Source of the DNA: Scytonema sp. UIC 10036
GTDB taxonomy: Bacteria > Cyanobacteriota > Cyanobacteriia > Cyanobacteriales > Nostocaceae
DNA length: 35,588 nt
Assembly: GCF_009725235.1 (NCBI RefSeq)
Contig: NZ_WJFC01000131.1
Location: 1-35,588 of the forward strand
Reading direction: 5' to 3'
Of the stretch, positions 1 to 6,924 are shown piece after piece (position 1 is the first letter of the stretch; the number at the start of each line of letters is the position of its first letter). Both the position numbers and the translations under genes were made by a program. Under the pieces are notes generated by a model. It saw only the letters and a list, made by a program, of their open reading frames with translations. It was not told where the DNA came from and made no database searches.

Positions 1-47
1 TATATTCGCCTTAGTCGCTTTGGCTCTTAGATGTGTATAAGAGACAG
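1..47. other. Sequencing-adapter remnant (Nextera/Tn5 mosaic end)
   Basis: Bases 29-47 read AGATGTGTATAAGAGACAG, exactly the 19-base Tn5 mosaic end. Bases 14-28 match the 15 bases that precede it in the Nextera read-2 adapter at 10 of 15 positions, and every mismatch is T where the adapter has G. This is library adapter left at the contig end, not a natural transposon. Genomic sequence starts at about 48. Confidence 0.93.
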
Positions 48-322
48 ATGCTGAACCTCTCTACATCAAAGCATTGGAACTAATCCGACGCGTGCTGGGA
101 GATGAGCACCCTCATGTCGCCTTTAGTTACAATAACTTGGCAGGACTCTACGAATCCCAAGGACGGTACACTGAAGCTGAACCTCTCTACATCAAAGCAT
201 TGGAAATTGCTGAACGCAGCTTAAGGATAGGTCATCCAAACACAATATTAGTCAGAAAAAATTATGCAGATTTTTTGCATAATTATGCAAATTTTTTAAG
301 GAACAAACAAAGTACAAGTTGA
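48..322 (+). CDS. TPR-repeat protein, C-terminal fragment
   Basis: The 5' end is missing at the contig edge. From base 50 the open frame reads AEPLYIKALE, then a full kinesin-light-chain-type TPR (DEHPHVAFSYNNLAGLYE) and a second AEPLYIKALE, ending with TGA at 320-322. The same 30-base DNA segment occurs at 50-79 and 176-205, giving a period of 126 bases or 42 residues, typical of the TPR_10/TPR_12 families common in cyanobacteria. After the last repeat the protein ends in a short basic tail. Such repeats bind proteins; the missing N-terminal part (often NB-ARC, CHAT or NACHT in cyanobacteria) would decide the role and cannot be seen. An internal TTG at 74 is unlikely to be the true start. 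Confidence 0.75.
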
Positions 323-587
323 ATACTCCACCAAAGAGCCATTTCGTGGAATATCTGGCGAAAAGTCTTAATTTCTCGTGGTTGTGAAAAGAACTGTTCT
401 AGAAAAGCAGCTAAGACTTGACTCACCTGTTCACTAAAATGCGCTGACTACGCCAGTTACCGATCACCCTTTTAGGGATGCCATATCACCCCCAGCAACC
501 GACACACTAATACATTTTTATTGTCTTTTTTTGCAGTCAGACACGGAGATAGGATAAACTTGTACAGTCTTGGGGTGCGATCACTTC

Positions 588-937
588 TTACCTGCCAGTA
601 CTGATGTCATCGCAAAGGTGACGGTCATTATTACTTAGGTTAACACTAGGGTTATTTAGATAGTCATGCAACCAAGTGCAACCTTGTACCAGTAGATCAT
701 CTAAATTCAAATTCCACAACCGTACTGTGTTGTCATCACTAGCAGTGACAATGGTCTTACTATCCGGGCTGAAAGCTACGCTCATGACTCCTCCGGTATG
801 ACCATTGAGGGTTTGGAGTAGTTGCCCGTTGATATTCCACAACCGTACTGTGTTGTCCCTACTACCAGTAGCAATGGTCTTACTATCCGGGCTGAAAGCT
901 ACGCTCCAGACTTCTGAGGTATGACCATTGAGGGTTC
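588..937 (-). pseudogene. WD40-repeat protein remnant (C-terminal end)
   Basis: Two WD40 blades are read on the minus strand. The upstream one (about 937-838) has GHTSEVWSVAFSPDSKTIAT and NTVRLWNING; the next (to about 700) has GHTGGVMSVAFSPDSKTIVT and NTVRLWNLN. The repeat unit is 123 bases (712 to 835), or 41 residues. The protein then ends in a tail like those of cyanobacterial WD40 proteins (LLVQGCTWLHDYLNNP). No start of its own is present: upstream of about 937 the frame runs into an unrelated dnaB-like segment in another frame. This is the 3' end of a larger gene whose 5' part is gone. The tail and stop look intact, so the loss came from a deletion or recombination at the 5' side. Confidence 0.75.
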
Positions 938-1098
938 GCCGCCGCGTAAATGTCGCCGTGGGCTTGCAGGTAAAACATTCTAGGTTCTAAGATTTCCAAA
1001 ACTCTTTCAATAGCTTCTGGATCTAACAGAATTCCGCCCAGAATGCCCTCTTCTGCCTCAAAATGGATGCCTGCCGAGATATACGTAAATTGAGACAC
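938..1098 (-). pseudogene. DnaB replicative helicase N-terminal fragment
   Basis: From the ATG at 1098 the minus strand encodes about 54 residues with the hallmark of the DnaB N-terminal domain: EAEEGILGGILLDPEAIERV, then RMFYLQAHGDIYAAA. In full-length DnaB this segment begins near residue 10-20 and is followed by more of the N-terminal helical domain and a RecA-like ATPase domain. Here it breaks off at about 938, where WD40 coding sequence starts in a different frame and gives a meaningless 16-residue tail. The fragment cannot be a helicase. It marks an old recombination joint between a dnaB-like gene (possibly intein-containing or plasmid-borne) and a WD40 gene. Confidence 0.72.
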
Positions 1099-1505
1099 GT
1101 TGTAAAGCTTTGTTAAACAGATTATCCAAACCTTTGATTTACCGTTGTTTCATGGTTGAACTGTAAGAGATCGATCGGTGAAAATATTCCCAAAATTGGC
1201 TATTAATGCACAAGTTTGAGATCTTGAAGAGGGTGAAGAGTTGATATTACCATGTAAAACATTGATTATCTCAATATCATTTTCAGGCAGGTTAGTAAAT
1301 CCAAAAAGCACGTATCGCAACAATAGTTTACAACGTGTCCGTGTTTGCAGGTATCTCGGCAGACACCCATATTTACATATAACGTTACGGGAACTGTGTA
1401 CAAAGTGGCTACTCTAGTGTAAGTTTTAGCAAGTAAGCTTTAAAGTGTGCTACTGCTTGTGTACAAAGTTATCGTAATGTGGCGAACCCACATATGACCA
1501 AACAA
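1099..1505. other. Gene-free stretch
   Basis: About 400 bases with no convincing coding frame. An 11-base string (TATCTCGGCAG) at about 1353-1363 also occurs on the opposite strand at the beginning of the dnaB fragment near 1070-1085. I see nothing else assignable. Confidence 0.5.
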
Positions 1506-1533
1506 AACCCGCTCTCATAAAGAAAAGCGGGTT
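1506..1533 (-). terminator. Rho-independent terminator of the double-glycine peptide gene
   Basis: Perfect 8-base stem AACCCGCT/AGCGGGTT (1506-1513 with 1526-1533) and a 12-base loop. Read on the minus strand the stem is followed by TTTTGTTTGG. It lies 67 bases past the stop of the peptide gene ending at 1601. Confidence 0.65.
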
Positions 1534-1600
1534 AACAATCGCTTAATTATCCGAAATGTACTGTTTTACGTTGATTTGTAAGAACTTGAGTGAAAAGTAC

Positions 1601-1792
1601 TCATACCACCAAGCCTAAGCTTTTTGGCAATTCCTCAGACACGTATTTCTGAATACTCTCTAATGTAACGCCAAGGAATTCTACGGGAAGGGGTACAAGT
1701 CCGCCTTTTGTTGCATTAATCTCAGCATTTGTCAACTCTTGGATAGAAGCAGTATCAACAGTACGCAGTTGAGAAATTGTAATTTTAGCCAT
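1601..1792 (-). CDS. Small peptide with double-glycine leader (putative exported or modified peptide)
   Basis: 63 residues from the ATG at 1792; a TTG three codons upstream is less likely. The N-terminal half (MAKITISQL, then SIQELTNAEINATKGG) has the layout of bacteriocin-type leaders: hydrophilic, an ELT.xE element, and GG at residues 30-31 just where C39-peptidase transporters cut. The predicted core of 32 residues, starting LVPLPVEFLG, has no Cys, Ser-rich or Thr-rich stretch for lanthionine or azoline formation and ends hydrophobic (GLVV). Cyanobacteria encode many such GG-leader peptides away from their transporter, and no PCAT or modifying enzyme is visible in this window. Upstream, GAAGAA about 9 bases before ATG is a weak ribosome binding site; a hairpin terminator follows. 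Function unknown. Confidence 0.62.
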   Translation of the reverse strand: MAKITISQLRTVDTASIQELTNAEINATKGGLVPLPVEFLGVTLESIQKYVSEELPKSLGLVV

Positions 1793-1964
1793 GTTCAATG
1801 TTCTTCAATCTAATGTGGAATTTATGCTTATTTTCAAATTACTGGTTAAAAGTAACAAGAAAGTAACAATACACAAATTCCTGACCAATTCCAATACTGC
1901 AAGGGATAAAAATTTTAGCTTTGTTGGGTTGAGCACAAGCGTTATCCAACAAATGCTTCTAGAT

Positions 1965-1983
1965 GTTGGGTTTCGTTCCTCAA
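1965..1983. repeat. Dispersed repeat, copy 1 (inverse copy at 33978-33996)
   Basis: The 19 bases GTTGGGTTTCGTTCCTCAA occur here and as an exact inverse copy at 33978-33996, both in gene-free DNA. This is a dispersed palindromic repeat of a kind abundant in filamentous cyanobacteria. Confidence 0.65.
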
Positions 1984-2038
1984 ACGCCACTTCACTCAAC
2001 GGGGGGAACCCCCGCACGTGAGTGGCTCCCCAACCTAC

Positions 2039-2075
2039 GTGTTTTGGAATTTATATCTCAGCCCTTGTAGTATTG
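2039..2075 (+). repeat. 37-base direct repeat, copy 1 (second copy at 6925-6961)
   Basis: The 37 bases beginning GTGTTTTGGAATTTAT and ending CTTGTAGTATTG recur at 6925-6961 in the same orientation with one difference (A at 2055, G at 6941). The two copies lie 69 bases beyond the 3' end of the SDR gene and 55 bases upstream of the regulator gene, so they bracket the whole four-gene cassette. Confidence 0.85.
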
Positions 2076-2144
2076 TGACCAATTCTCGCTCTGGTGTCTT
2101 TTTATGAACACTTTAAGATATTTTTTTTAAAAAGAAATTTAACT

Positions 2145-2945
2145 CTAGTTAACCGTTGGTACCCAACCGCCATCCACACGCAAGTTTGCACCATTAATGT
2201 AATCAGCAAGAGGGCTACAAAGAAAAGTCACCAAATGAGCCACATCTTCAACAGTTCCCAGGCGATCGGCAGGATTCTTCATCATCCCTTGTAACATATG
2301 ATGCTGGATCTGCTCCAAATCCGTACCCCATCCTTGCGCCAAACCAATCTGAAGCATGATGTTGTTTAAACGAGGTGTGACAATTGAACCAGGACTGACC
2401 GAATTCACTGCGATTCCAGTTCCAGCCAACTCTTGTGCCAAACTGACTGTTAAGTTTAGATTAGCAGCTTTGGTTGCTGAATAGTCAGCCACAGATGTTG
2501 GTTTTGTTGCTACAGTACTAGCGATGTTAATGATGCGTCCCCAACCCAGTTCTCGCATTTGCGGCAAAAGTAACAGGGTTGTGCGTATCATAGAAACAAC
2601 ATTAATATTGTAAAGCTCCAACCATTGACTGGGAGTGGAGTTCATCCAACTACTTATTGAATAAGTACCAGCGTTGTTAACCAAAATATCGACAGCACCA
2701 AGAATTGATAAAACCTTATGTATTACTTGCTCCGCTCCTTTATCGGTAGCTAAATCACCAAGAGCAACAAACGCGTTTCCACCAGCTGCTATAATTTCCC
2801 CAGCAACGCGACTGGCTTGTTGTTCATTCCGACCATGTATAACTACTGTCACCCCTTCTTGTGCTAGTGCCTTAGCAATACCTTCACCAATACCAGAGCT
2901 ACTACCAGTGACAAGAGCACGTTTTCCTTTCAGTTGCAAGTCCAT
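2145..2945 (-). CDS. Short-chain dehydrogenase/reductase (SDR family)
   Basis: 266 residues from the ATG at 2945. Classical SDR Rossmann enzyme: cofactor motif TGSSSGIG (13-20), NNAG (90-93), structural N114, catalytic S143, and Y155xxxK159 in YSATK. Arg39 at the end of the second strand (HGRN) favours NADP(H). The C-terminus RVDGGWVPTVN is typical. It would reduce a ketone or 3-oxoacyl group, or oxidise the alcohol. The frame stays open upstream to 3023, but those 26 codons lie in a palindromic intergenic repeat (FLNRKDTKNAK), so the start at 2945 is preferred; the SD is weak. It is the last gene of the cassette, 321 bases after the ketosynthase gene on the same strand, and probably reduces that pathway's product. 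The substrate cannot be told from sequence. Confidence 0.9.
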   Translation of the reverse strand: MDLQLKGKRALVTGSSSGIGEGIAKALAQEGVTVVIHGRNEQQASRVAGEIIAAGGNAFVALGDLATDKGAEQVIHKVLSILGAVDILVNNAGTYSISSWMNSTPSQWLELYNINVVSMIRTTLLLLPQMRELGWGRIINIASTVATKPTSVADYSATKAANLNLTVSLAQELAGTGIAVNSVSPGSIVTPRLNNIMLQIGLAQGWGTDLEQIQHHMLQGMMKNPADRLGTVEDVAHLVTFLCSPLADYINGANLRVDGGWVPTVN

Positions 2946-2990
2946 ATTCTCTGCTTCTAACTTAGAATCCAATCTTCGATATCTTATCTT

Positions 2991-3056
2991 CGCGTTCTTC
3001 GTGTCTTTGCGGTTCAAAAACATTTTGATAACCGCAAAGGCGCAAAGAGCACAAAG
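2991..3056. repeat. Palindromic intergenic repeat at the 5' side of the SDR gene
   Basis: CTTTGCGGTT (3005-3014) pairs perfectly with AACCGCAAAG (3030-3039), and imperfect complementarity extends outward (CGTTCTTCGTG against CGCAAAGAGCAC). This is the common cyanobacterial 'tttgcggtt...aaccgcaaag' repeat family. It supplies a false in-frame extension to the SDR gene. Confidence 0.7.
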
Positions 3057-3106
3057 AGAAGAGCAGAGGTTGTATTATAAATTCAATGTTGGTGAGTTTT
3101 AGCTTA

Positions 3107-3264
3107 CTAGCCCTGTCAAGGTGGATGAAAACTTCAGGAAATTAATAGCCTTCTTCCCTCTGCGTACTCTGCGCCTCTGCGGTTAAATAAATGACTTTTG
3201 AAACGCAGAGTACGTAGAGAACACAGATGAATCAAAATTTTGTGAGTCACCTTGACAGAGCTAG
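3107..3264. repeat. MITE-like element with 17-base terminal inverted repeats
   Basis: CTAGCCCTGTCAAGGTG (3107-3123) and CACCTTGACAGAGCTAG (3248-3264) are inverted repeats matching at 16 of 17 positions. Inside is a second inverted pair, CTCTGCGTACTCTGCG (3158-3173) and CGCAGAGTACGTAGAG (3204-3219), 15 of 16. The element lies between the ketosynthase stop (3267) and the SDR gene, ending 2 bases from that stop codon. It encodes nothing. It could be a non-autonomous mobile element, and its RNA would fold into a long hairpin in the operon message. Confidence 0.7.
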
Positions 3265-3266
3265 CT

Positions 3267-4382
3267 TTAGCGTACCAATGCTGCCACAGGTTCATTTAAA
3301 GAAGGAGCCGGACCTAAGGTGACATCACCCCAACGCATGACAGTTGCAATGGCATTTGCCGCTGCACCGAAAGAATAAATAAGAACTAAGTCATTTTCTT
3401 GAATCTTACCCCATTGCGCGGCGTGGTATAAATTAGCAAGAGGAAGTACAGGTCCGATGTTCCCATACTTAGGGTAAAGATCGATGGTGCGTTCTGGCTC
3501 AATACCCAGTACGCAAGTAGCAAATTTAGCAAACCAGGCAGTTGGTGTGTTGAAAACAAAGAAATTAATTTCGTCGAGTTTCACATTAGCAGCAGCAGCG
3601 GCACCCTCAGTGCAAGTGAGAATCAAATCAGTAGCCGTATTGCTGATGACTCGATTTGCGCCCTTACCCGATCGCATAAATAATCGTTGGTTGCCCTGAG
3701 AATCCTCTGCCAGTTCAGTGTAAAATGCGCTACGAGTTTCTGCAGCATGAATAATTTTACTACCGAGAATTCCTTGGTTGGCTTTGAGTTCACTCACTAC
3801 AAAGGCTCCGGCACCATCTCCTGCTATCCAGGAGATGGTATCTCTTTCATCCAGAAGACGAGAATATGCACAGGAAGTAATCACTAGGATATTGCGGTAC
3901 TCTCCTGACCGTACAAAGGTACTGGCAGTTTGGAGCGCAACTATAGCACTTGAACACATTGAATTAAGATTCCAAGTGGCACAACGCAAACCTAATTCGT
4001 TAACTAGAAAAGCAGCATTGCCAGCTATAACTTCTTCAGCCCCAAAAGAGGTGACGATCGCAAGATCGATGTCTTCTAACAAGAAATTCCCTGCCTTCAG
4101 AGCGTCTCGTGCTGCACGACACTCAAGGGTTAATGACGATTCATCTGAACTGAGTATGCGTCGCTCAACAGCACCACGAAAGGGGTCTGATAGATAAGGC
4201 ATCATCTCCTGGTCAAACACATTGCCGGGAGTAGAGCCAGCAAGGGAAAAAAGCCTTCCCAAGCTTTTTTGTTCGGACTGAGTCACTAAGTCTGGGAATT
4301 TCTTGCGGTAGTAATCATTTGTATATACGATGTTTGGAAAGCTCACTGCTAGCGAGCGAATGCCTACTGAATAGTCTTTCAT
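3267..4382 (-). CDS. KAS III-like ketosynthase / acyltransferase (thiolase fold)
   Basis: 371 residues, slightly longer than FabH (about 320-330). The nucleophile is Cys143 in LNSMCSSAIVAL; GDGAGAFVV (188-196), YGNIG (306-310, catalytic Asn308) and the C-terminal YSFGAAANAIATVMRW are all of the KAS III family. The usual HQAN box is replaced by FNTPTAW (277-283), so the catalytic His appears to be absent (Asn278 or Thr279 in its place). That speaks against ordinary decarboxylating FabH chemistry and for a specialised condensing or acyl-transferring enzyme of secondary metabolism. It starts 1 base after the ThDP gene stop, with a perfect SD (AGGAGG, 4388-4393) inside the end of that gene, so the two are translationally coupled and likely act in the same pathway. 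Acyl substrate unknown. Confidence 0.85.
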   Translation of the reverse strand: MKDYSVGIRSLAVSFPNIVYTNDYYRKKFPDLVTQSEQKSLGRLFSLAGSTPGNVFDQEMMPYLSDPFRGAVERRILSSDESSLTLECRAARDALKAGNFLLEDIDLAIVTSFGAEEVIAGNAAFLVNELGLRCATWNLNSMCSSAIVALQTASTFVRSGEYRNILVITSCAYSRLLDERDTISWIAGDGAGAFVVSELKANQGILGSKIIHAAETRSAFYTELAEDSQGNQRLFMRSGKGANRVISNTATDLILTCTEGAAAAANVKLDEINFFVFNTPTAWFAKFATCVLGIEPERTIDLYPKYGNIGPVLPLANLYHAAQWGKIQENDLVLIYSFGAAANAIATVMRWGDVTLGPAPSLNEPVAALVR

Positions 4383-4383
4383 T

Positions 4384-6126
4384 TTAACCTCCTTTAGAAT
4401 TTGTAGTGGTTTGCGAAATCAAACTGTCGATTCGACCGTCTATTGGTATAAGCTCAGTTGGATCGATAACTACATCAACTACAAAAGGAAATTGAGATGC
4501 GATCGCTTTCTCCAAAGCTTGTTTAATATCGGATTCATTATTAACACGGATACCCTCGGCTCCCATAGCGCCAGCAACTTTAACAAAATCCACCTGCGGA
4601 ATTTCCGTATCCATACCCTTCAATCCCAGACATGCCACGCCCTGACGGCACGTGTTGTAATATCCATCATTAAGAACAATCCAGACAGCAGGAATTTCGT
4701 ATTTCACAGCCGTACTCACCTCACTGTTCATCAGCATGGCACCATCCCCAACAATGGCAACTGCTTTTTTATTGCTTGCAAGTGCAGCACCAACAACGCC
4801 CGTGGTAAAATGACCCATAGAACTAAAACTCGTACTTCCTCGGTAACGACCTGATTCGGTAAATTGCAGTAAGTGATTTCCCCAAGCTAATGAGTTACCT
4901 GGTTCTGTCATCACTATTGCATTGGTCTTTTCAACAATCACCTCTTGAATTGCATCCATAAGGACTTGAGGACGCACCAAACCCTTCACACGGGTATTGA
5001 TTGTCTTGCGTTCAGATCGAGGCAACGCAATTACTGACTGATTTTTATTCTCCGGAAAATACTTTAACAACGCCTTTACAAACAAGCTGACATCAGACTG
5101 AATAGCAAACGTATCAACAGACGGATATGCAGTTCCTGGAACTTCCGGGTCGATATCAACGTGTAAGAAACCTCGTTCCGGAAGCATTGTAGGATTCCAA
5201 AATGAAGTCAGTTCACCAAGACGCGTTCCAAGTACTAGCGTCCGGAAAGGACAAGACTCTCGCATATACTTCAAAACTGACTCATGCCCGCCAAAGCCGG
5301 TTACCCCCACAAACTGAGGATGGTTTTCTGGAAAAATCCCTTTGCCACGCGGCGAACACATGACAGCCGCCCCTGTCCTCTCAGCAAGCTGACGGATTTC
5401 TGCGGCTGCATTTCTTGCACCAAAGCCAACCCAGATAGCAAACGCTCTTTGCGACAACAACCGCGCACATTTTGCAATAGTTTCTTCCGTGGCGGTAGCG
5501 GGAGCAAGAGAAAGTTGCCCTGGTGACAGTGATGCTTTCATTGAACTTGCTTGGATATTGCTGGGGATACTCAAGTGTGCTACAAAGCCACCAGGTTGGG
5601 CTAAGCCTTTTGCAAGCCTGCGATAGATCTGTGGGAGTTCATCATCAGATTCGAGGGTAGTAGCATAATGAAACAGAGATTCTGAGGTAAAAATCCCTGT
5701 GGTAGGCATTGTGTAAGCACTAGTTTCTTGGAAAGCCCATCGTCCGCGCCGAGATGCTGGGGTGGAAGGTGATACAAAAATGACTTTTGCACCTTCCCAA
5801 CGAGCAGCAAATAAACCTGTCATTGCATTAGTGATACCAGGACCGATTGTACTAAACACCACAACCGGGGAACCACTAGCAAAGTACGCTTCAGTCGCTG
5901 CAAAAGCTGCTCCTGCTTCATGACGAAAATGAAGCACCCGAATAGAACTATGTTGCAAAGCGTGCCACAAAGGGACAATTGCTCCCCCTGATACACCAAA
6001 TGCATATTGCACTCCTATTTCTTCCAGCATCTTGACTATTGCAGATGCAACTGAAATAGGTACCAAGTCTGATTGTGAATTAGATTGGCTATTCGTAACA
6101 AGTGAGGGAGTTAAAGCGACACTCAT
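4384..6126 (-). CDS. ThDP-dependent enzyme, acetolactate synthase / acyloin synthase-like
   Basis: 580 residues from the ATG at 6126, which has AAGGA 8 bases upstream; a GTG at 6159 would add 11 residues but lacks an SD. Three-domain ThDP fold: Pyr domain (about 24-190) with catalytic Glu70 in FRHEAGAAFAA, central TH3 domain (about 215-355), and PP domain (about 385-560) with the cofactor motif GDGAMLMNSEV (460-470) running to LNDGYYN (485-491), where GDG and Asn486 bind Mg-ThDP. It should decarboxylate a 2-keto acid and add the carbanion to a carbonyl or acyl acceptor. No regulatory-subunit gene (ilvN/H) is near, and the partners are a ketosynthase, a reductase and a regulator, so a secondary-metabolic acyloin or C-C ligase, of the kind ScyA performs in scytonemin biosynthesis, is likelier than branched-chain amino acid synthesis. 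Substrates are inferred, not seen. Confidence 0.87.
   Translation of the reverse strand: MSVALTPSLVTNSQSNSQSDLVPISVASAIVKMLEEIGVQYAFGVSGGAIVPLWHALQHSSIRVLHFRHEAGAAFAATEAYFASGSPVVVFSTIGPGITNAMTGLFAARWEGAKVIFVSPSTPASRRGRWAFQETSAYTMPTTGIFTSESLFHYATTLESDDELPQIYRRLAKGLAQPGGFVAHLSIPSNIQASSMKASLSPGQLSLAPATATEETIAKCARLLSQRAFAIWVGFGARNAAAEIRQLAERTGAAVMCSPRGKGIFPENHPQFVGVTGFGGHESVLKYMRESCPFRTLVLGTRLGELTSFWNPTMLPERGFLHVDIDPEVPGTAYPSVDTFAIQSDVSLFVKALLKYFPENKNQSVIALPRSERKTINTRVKGLVRPQVLMDAIQEVIVEKTNAIVMTEPGNSLAWGNHLLQFTESGRYRGSTSFSSMGHFTTGVVGAALASNKKAVAIVGDGAMLMNSEVSTAVKYEIPAVWIVLNDGYYNTCRQGVACLGLKGMDTEIPQVDFVKVAGAMGAEGIRVNNESDIKQALEKAIASQFPFVVDVVIDPTELIPIDGRIDSLISQTTTNSKGG
4388..4393 (-). promoter_or_regulatory. 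Consensus Shine-Dalgarno coupling the ketosynthase gene to the ThDP gene
   Basis: AGGAGG on the minus strand, 5 bases before the ketosynthase ATG and within the last codons of the ThDP gene. A consensus SD is unusual in this window and implies efficient, coupled translation. Confidence 0.8.
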
Positions 6127-6162
6127 AAATTCATTCCTTGTTTGACTTGGTAGGGGCACAAC

Positions 6163-6249
6163 GTAAGAGCGCCCTTACATCTTTTCCACCAGAGGTCTAT
6201 TAATTTCGGCTTGCTCGTTAACTTTTTGCTGGTCTCTTGATATCAAGAG
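6163..6249. promoter_or_regulatory. Two palindromes upstream of the ThDP gene (putative operator region)
   Basis: A perfect 16-base palindrome CTCTTGATATCAAGAG (6234-6249) lies about 108 bases before the ThDP start, and an imperfect one, GTAAGAGCGCCCTTAC (6163-6178, 14 of 16), about 37 bases before it. Both are in the gap between the regulator gene and the first enzyme gene, where an operator is expected. Neither has been shown to bind anything, and no clear -10/-35 pair stands out. Confidence 0.4.
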
Positions 6250-6335
6250 TAATCCGCTAACAATGATTTGGTAATTAATTATTTTTTGCTAAAAATAAAA
6301 AATGATGAATTATTTGTAGATGTTCATTCTCAAAC

Positions 6336-6869
6336 TTACATTTTTTTACTACGACTTAGTTTGGAGCGTTGCGCTTTTCTCCAAGCATGGGGGGTAGTGC
6401 CATGACAATCGCGGAACTGAGAGTAAAAATGATTGATATTTTGATAACCCACTTGTAAAGCAATTTGATTAACAGATTCATTAGTTCTTAAAAGCAAGGA
6501 GCATGCTTCTGTTATCCGCCGCAAGATAATCCAATCATTAACCGTTTTTCCAGTTAGCCGCCGGACTAAGTTAGTTAAGTAAGCAGAGGAGTAACCAACT
6601 GCTTGAGCGACTTCTTTTAAGCTAATAGGTCGGCGATAATTCAGTTCAATGAATTCAAAAACCTTATACAGCCGGGGAATAGATGGAAAGATAGAAGAGA
6701 TATTACCAGATTTTTTACTCTCTTCAATATTAGACAGTTCCTTCTCTGTTAAATGAGCACGAACAAAACCATTTTTTATTTCAATTACTGTAAAGCCTGT
6801 AGCTTCCAAGCATTTCATTAAAAAAAACTTGGTTTCGGGACTTTCATTAACTATTAAAATTTCAATCAT
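6336..6869 (-). CDS. AraC-family regulator with truncated receiver-like N-terminus
   Basis: 177 residues. The C-terminal half holds the two helix-turn-helix motifs of AraC/XylS regulators: HTH1 about 82-105 (ISLKEVAQAVGYSSAYLTNL) and HTH2 about 130-153 (VNQIALQVGYQNINHFYSQF), with the family's closing FRDCHGTTPHAWR. The first 30 residues (ILIVNESPETKFFLMKCLEA) look like the first beta-alpha unit of a receiver domain, but the acidic pair is N-E and the phospho-acceptor and later strands are missing. It is probably not phosphorylated. It lies upstream of and on the same strand as the enzyme cassette, 209 bases before the ThDP start, so it is the likely pathway activator. No SD is visible. Confidence 0.87.
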   Translation of the reverse strand: MIEILIVNESPETKFFLMKCLEATGFTVIEIKNGFVRAHLTEKELSNIEESKKSGNISSIFPSIPRLYKVFEFIELNYRRPISLKEVAQAVGYSSAYLTNLVRRLTGKTVNDWIILRRITEACSLLLRTNESVNQIALQVGYQNINHFYSQFRDCHGTTPHAWRKAQRSKLSRSKKM

Positions 6870-6924
6870 TTTTTTAACTATTTAATAAAGTTCCTGTTAC
6901 ATCAAGTTAAGTCTGAGAATTTTA

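Noticed and set aside
1..47. Natural Tn5-like transposon end
   Set aside because: The exact mosaic end plus adapter-like upstream bases at the extreme contig end point to library adapter.
2946..3023. 26-residue N-terminal extension of the SDR protein
   Set aside because: Encoded by a palindromic intergenic repeat, absent from the SDR family, and lacking an SD; the ATG at 2945 fits the fold.
3484..4197. Plus-strand open frames opposite the ketosynthase gene
   Set aside because: Shadows of a well-supported minus-strand gene, with no motif of their own.
2145..6869. Scytonemin gene cluster
   Set aside because: Only a ThDP enzyme of the general ScyA type is present. ScyB- and ScyC-type genes and the tyrosine/tryptophan supply genes are absent, and a KAS III-like enzyme is not part of that cluster.
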